DNA from: Dryocosmus kuriphilus
Lineage: Eukaryota > Arthropoda > Insecta > Hymenoptera > Cynipidae
DNA length: 64,000 nt
Reading direction: 5' to 3'
Assembly: GCA_038277395.1 (NCBI GenBank)
Contig: CM076196.1
Span: forward strand, 27,297,935 to 27,361,934
The position numbers and the translations under genes were made by a program. The notes beneath the pieces are model-generated. The model did no database searches. It was not told the origin of the DNA and saw only the letters and a list, made by a program, of their open reading frames with translations. Positions within the stretch are counted from its first letter, which is position 1. Every line of letters starts with the position of its first letter. Shown piece after piece: positions 63,431 to 64,000 of the stretch.

Positions 63431-64000
63431 TAGTGTTGCGACGAGGGAAAGAAAAGAAGGAAGGAGATTTGTTTGGTTGCCTTTTTTCCCCCTCCACTTT
63501 TTTTGTCTTTTTCCTTTTCTTCGAATTTTTGCTGAAAACCTTTTTTCTTTAATTTTTAAAAATGTTTTTGTCCAAATTTGATCGGATTGTTGGCATTTTC
63601 ATCTTACGAACTTTTAATTTAAATTTTTTAAATTTAAAATCAATTTTTTTTTAATTTCACAAAGTTTACAGAGCATTAAATACAATTCTAATTACTTATA
63701 CGAACTACTTCAAAGGAGATAGTTCAGCAATGCTGAGATGAAATCGTTTTATGTATTTTTTAATAATTTTGTTTGAAGTTATAAAAATACATTTTTAAAC
63801 AAAACACGCAAATAGATTTACCATTTTGGAAATATTTTAAATTATAAAAATGCCAAAAGGTTTCAAAAGATTTGGAAGTTTCTAAGGAATTTATATAGAT
63901 TTTAAAATACTTTAAGAGATTTCACAAAAAATTTGAAAAAGTTACATTAGTAAGTTTAAAAATAAATCATTTTATGTATCTTTTACTAATAATTATTATG
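63431..64000. other. LINE 3' flank and AT-rich sequence, no gene seen
   Basis: C/T-rich then AT-rich sequence. From about 63560 on the phrases resemble arrays A and the 46.7-52.1 kb satellite (TTTTAAATTTAAAAT, TTTAAAATACTTTAAGAGAT). No ORF or RNA gene recognised. Confidence 0.5.

Overview
The window is nuclear DNA of an insect, probably a hymenopteran (a wasp-like genome is an inference from the AT-rich background, the mariner and LINE types and the PIGQ protein sequence). Almost all of it is repeat. The one conserved host gene I can establish is the 3' half of PIGQ (GPI1), a subunit of the enzyme that starts GPI-anchor synthesis. It lies on the minus strand as four exons spread over 24.5 kb (45676-45396, 32154-31962, 21558-21444 and 21371 down to a stop at 21286). 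All visible splice sites are canonical and all phases match. Its introns are about 13.2 kb, 10.4 kb and 72 bp, and the intron upstream of the first visible exon runs beyond position 64000 or to an exon I did not find. Everything from 21.2 kb to at least 45.7 kb is therefore PIGQ intron, and the rest of the right half probably is too.

Layout. 1-15.75 kb: an imperfect tandem duplication of about 7.5 kb. Each copy has a degenerate A/T satellite (array A), a small cysteine-rich gene, and a second A/T satellite (array B). A 1.3 kb element with GC-rich palindromes sits between the copies. 15.75-21.16 kb: a decayed LINE on the minus strand with a 3'-truncated sister copy fused head-to-tail upstream of it. 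21.18-21.56 kb: the last two PIGQ exons. 21.6-31.9 kb: a second LINE on the plus strand, interrupted by two copies of a (TAA)-tailed retroposon and a tRNA-derived SINE. One retroposon holds a nearly intact mariner; the other holds a DNA transposon with 306 bp terminal inverted repeats and an unrecognised transposase. 31.96-32.15 kb: PIGQ exon. 32.2-34.74 kb: remains of a Tc1/mariner-like element between large inverted repeats. 34.79-36.9 kb: a 29 bp minisatellite. 36.9-39.7 kb: AT-rich sequence with a hairpin repeat. 39.7-45.1 kb: a 15 bp G/C-skewed satellite with a 255 bp (17 x 15) higher-order repeat and an inverted end. 45.4-45.68 kb: PIGQ exon. 46.7-52.1 kb: an A/T satellite with repeats of about 1,040 and 973 bp. 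52.4-54.1 kb: a four-copy inverted structure. 54.1-63.43 kb: a tandem array of three LINE units, only the last with a full reverse-transcriptase core. 63.43-64 kb: AT-rich sequence with no gene seen.

How it fits together: the window records layered insertion into and beside one housekeeping gene. The nesting order can be read from target-site duplications and empty-site comparison. The PIGQ exons keep splice sites and phase despite introns that are nearly all satellite and transposon. The final exon carries an in-frame TAA ahead of a tail that still resembles the family C-terminus. The best candidates for new biology are the long-TIR transposon, the G-rich intronic satellite, the inverted repeats at both edges of the 13 kb intron, and the duplicated cysteine-rich mini-gene.
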